Shown in pieces: positions 63,445 through 64,000 of a DNA stretch of 64,000 nucleotides. The translations under genes and the position numbers were made by a program. This stretch comes from Roseitalea sp. MMSF_3546. Lineage in GTDB: Bacteria; Pseudomonadota; Alphaproteobacteria; Rhizobiales; Rhizobiaceae. Below the pieces are notes generated by a model, which saw nothing but the letters and a program-made list of their open reading frames with translations, made no database searches and was not told the DNA's origin. Positions within the stretch are counted from its first letter, which is position 1. Every line of letters starts with the position of its first letter. The stretch lies in contig NZ_JASHKB010000010.1 in assembly GCF_030732865.1 (NCBI RefSeq), positions 78,671 to 142,670 of the forward strand, in the 5' to 3' direction.

Positions 63445-63975
63445 TCAAACGGTTTGCTTGTGATCGTCGATGCGAGTGGCGACGTCCTCGCGTTCCTTGC
63501 GATCCTGATCGCGCACCAGCCAGTAGACGATGCCCAGCGCCAGGCTGCCGGCGGCGAGCGCGAGAAGCTTGCTCGGATCGATCTCGCCGAGGTCAAGGAC
63601 AATGACCTTGCGCACGATCGCGAGCAGGCCGATGAGGATCACTGCGCGCACTTGCACGATGCCAAACTGGCGCTCGCCGACCACCAGGATCGAGCGCTTG
63701 AACTCGAGCGCGATGATGACGGTCAGGATCATGCCGAACACCGACTGGAAGACCCGGTGGTCCGTCGGATCGAACGAGCCGGCCAGAATCAGACCGCCGA
63801 TCACGCTCGTCAAAAGGTTCCACACCGCCGCGATGACCACCACGGCGATCAGCGCGGTCAGCACATAAACGACCGCCTGCTCGAACTTTTCGTAGATCGG
63901 CAGCGCCCACCACCCGGCGAGGGCTGACCGCTCGGCCAGATCCCTACGTTCTGTCTCTTCCATGTCCGTCGCCAT
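63445..63975 (-). CDS. PsiE-like membrane protein
   Basis: The 176-residue protein has four hydrophobic helices, among them VVYVLTALIAVVVIAAVW and LILAGSF with FGMILTVIIALEF. The last is followed by VQVRAVILIGLLAIVRKVIVLD, a PsiE (phosphate-starvation-inducible E) family signature. The C-terminus is soluble and charged. The gene is complete. It starts 25 bases before the window end and may belong to a longer leftward operon that begins outside the window. Confidence 0.82.
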   Translation of the reverse strand: MATDMEETERRDLAERSALAGWWALPIYEKFEQAVVYVLTALIAVVVIAAVWNLLTSVIGGLILAGSFDPTDHRVFQSVFGMILTVIIALEFKRSILVVGERQFGIVQVRAVILIGLLAIVRKVIVLDLGEIDPSKLLALAAGSLALGIVYWLVRDQDRKEREDVATRIDDHKQTV

Positions 63976-64000
63976 TCAAGAAACCCTCCGCCCGCCGCCC

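Larger units (their letters stand above)
12343..64000. mobile_element. Integrative and conjugative element, left end and body
   Basis: The block holds a serine recombinase at a tRNA 3' end and backbone genes DUF932, ParB-like, TOPRIM, DUF2493, DUF736, DUF2285 and DUF2840. It also holds RdfS, TraF, a relaxase, TraG and a full trb set. This gene set and order are shared with alphaproteobacterial ICEs of the ICEMlSym type. Cargo lies at 15.1-24.7, 33.1-36.9, 38.6-42.5 and 50.8-52.6 kb, and probably right of 62.3 kb. The right end is not seen. Confidence 0.9.

Overview
The window is very GC-rich DNA from an alphaproteobacterium. The evidence is the alphaproteobacterial Trb/TraG transfer genes, the RdfS/TraF/FseA-type transfer control genes known from rhizobial integrative and conjugative elements (ICEs), and FNR/FixK-type boxes. 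I cannot fix the genus from sequence alone. Positions 1 to about 12,340 look like host chromosome. From the tRNA-Ser gene (12252-12342) to at least about 62.3 kb, and probably to the window end, the DNA is an ICE with several cargo islands. Its right end is not in the window.

Chromosomal part. On the minus strand, a DoeB-like deacylase, an iron-dependent alcohol dehydrogenase and a sulfatase form an operon behind a promoter that overlaps a GntR-type operator. Next comes a low-oxygen or stress-like block: a DUF5132 protein, an HMA_2-domain membrane protein, a P-type ATPase translationally coupled to a divergent MetK-like protein, Hsp20 and a second-type FtsH. FNR/FixK boxes precede the ATPase/Hsp20 pair and FtsH. 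An IS66 remnant lies just before tRNA-Ser(GCU).

ICE left end. A large serine recombinase reads leftward out of the element and through the tRNA gene in antisense. It is co-transcribed with a TumE/TumA-type toxin-antitoxin pair. A defence island follows (15.1-24.7 kb, minus strand): RHH regulator, type III Mod and Res, a one-chain SIR2-APAZ-Argonaute, an AbiJ-NTD4/HEPN-like protein and a membrane-tailed protein of unknown function. The genes abut or overlap behind a perfect palindrome.

ICE core and second island. DUF932, ParB-like, TOPRIM, DUF2493 and DUF736 genes (24.9-33.0 kb) are typical backbone. At 33.1-36.9 kb lies an overlapping four-gene cassette: an unknown protein, a QueC-like enzyme, an HTH-ImmA protease and a PIN nuclease. 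It is the best candidate here for an undescribed immune system. At 37.0-38.5 kb is a QseC/QseM/FseA-like excision and transfer control module. FseA is split by a +1 frameshift that matches the programmed frameshift described for ICEMlSym(R7A).

Third cargo and transfer region. At 38.6-42.5 kb a six-gene operon carries a Cys-rich MarR regulator, two thiol proteins, a glutamine amidotransferase, YggS and a pyridoxal kinase. Then come RdfS, DUF2840, TraF, a lytic transglycosylase, an inserted IS110-family element, a probable oriT, the relaxase and TraG. After TraG and CopG, a LysR/SDR pair sits in opposite orientation. The trbBCDEJKLFGI mating-pore genes run to 62.3 kb, mostly with 1-4 base overlaps. 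The window ends with a LysR gene, a DUF2905 gene and a PsiE-like gene on the minus strand.

The TraF peptidase, TrbC pilin, relaxase, TraG and Trb proteins together make a complete conjugation machine. RdfS and the serine recombinase would excise the element, under FseA/QseM control. The islands between backbone genes hold defence and stress functions.
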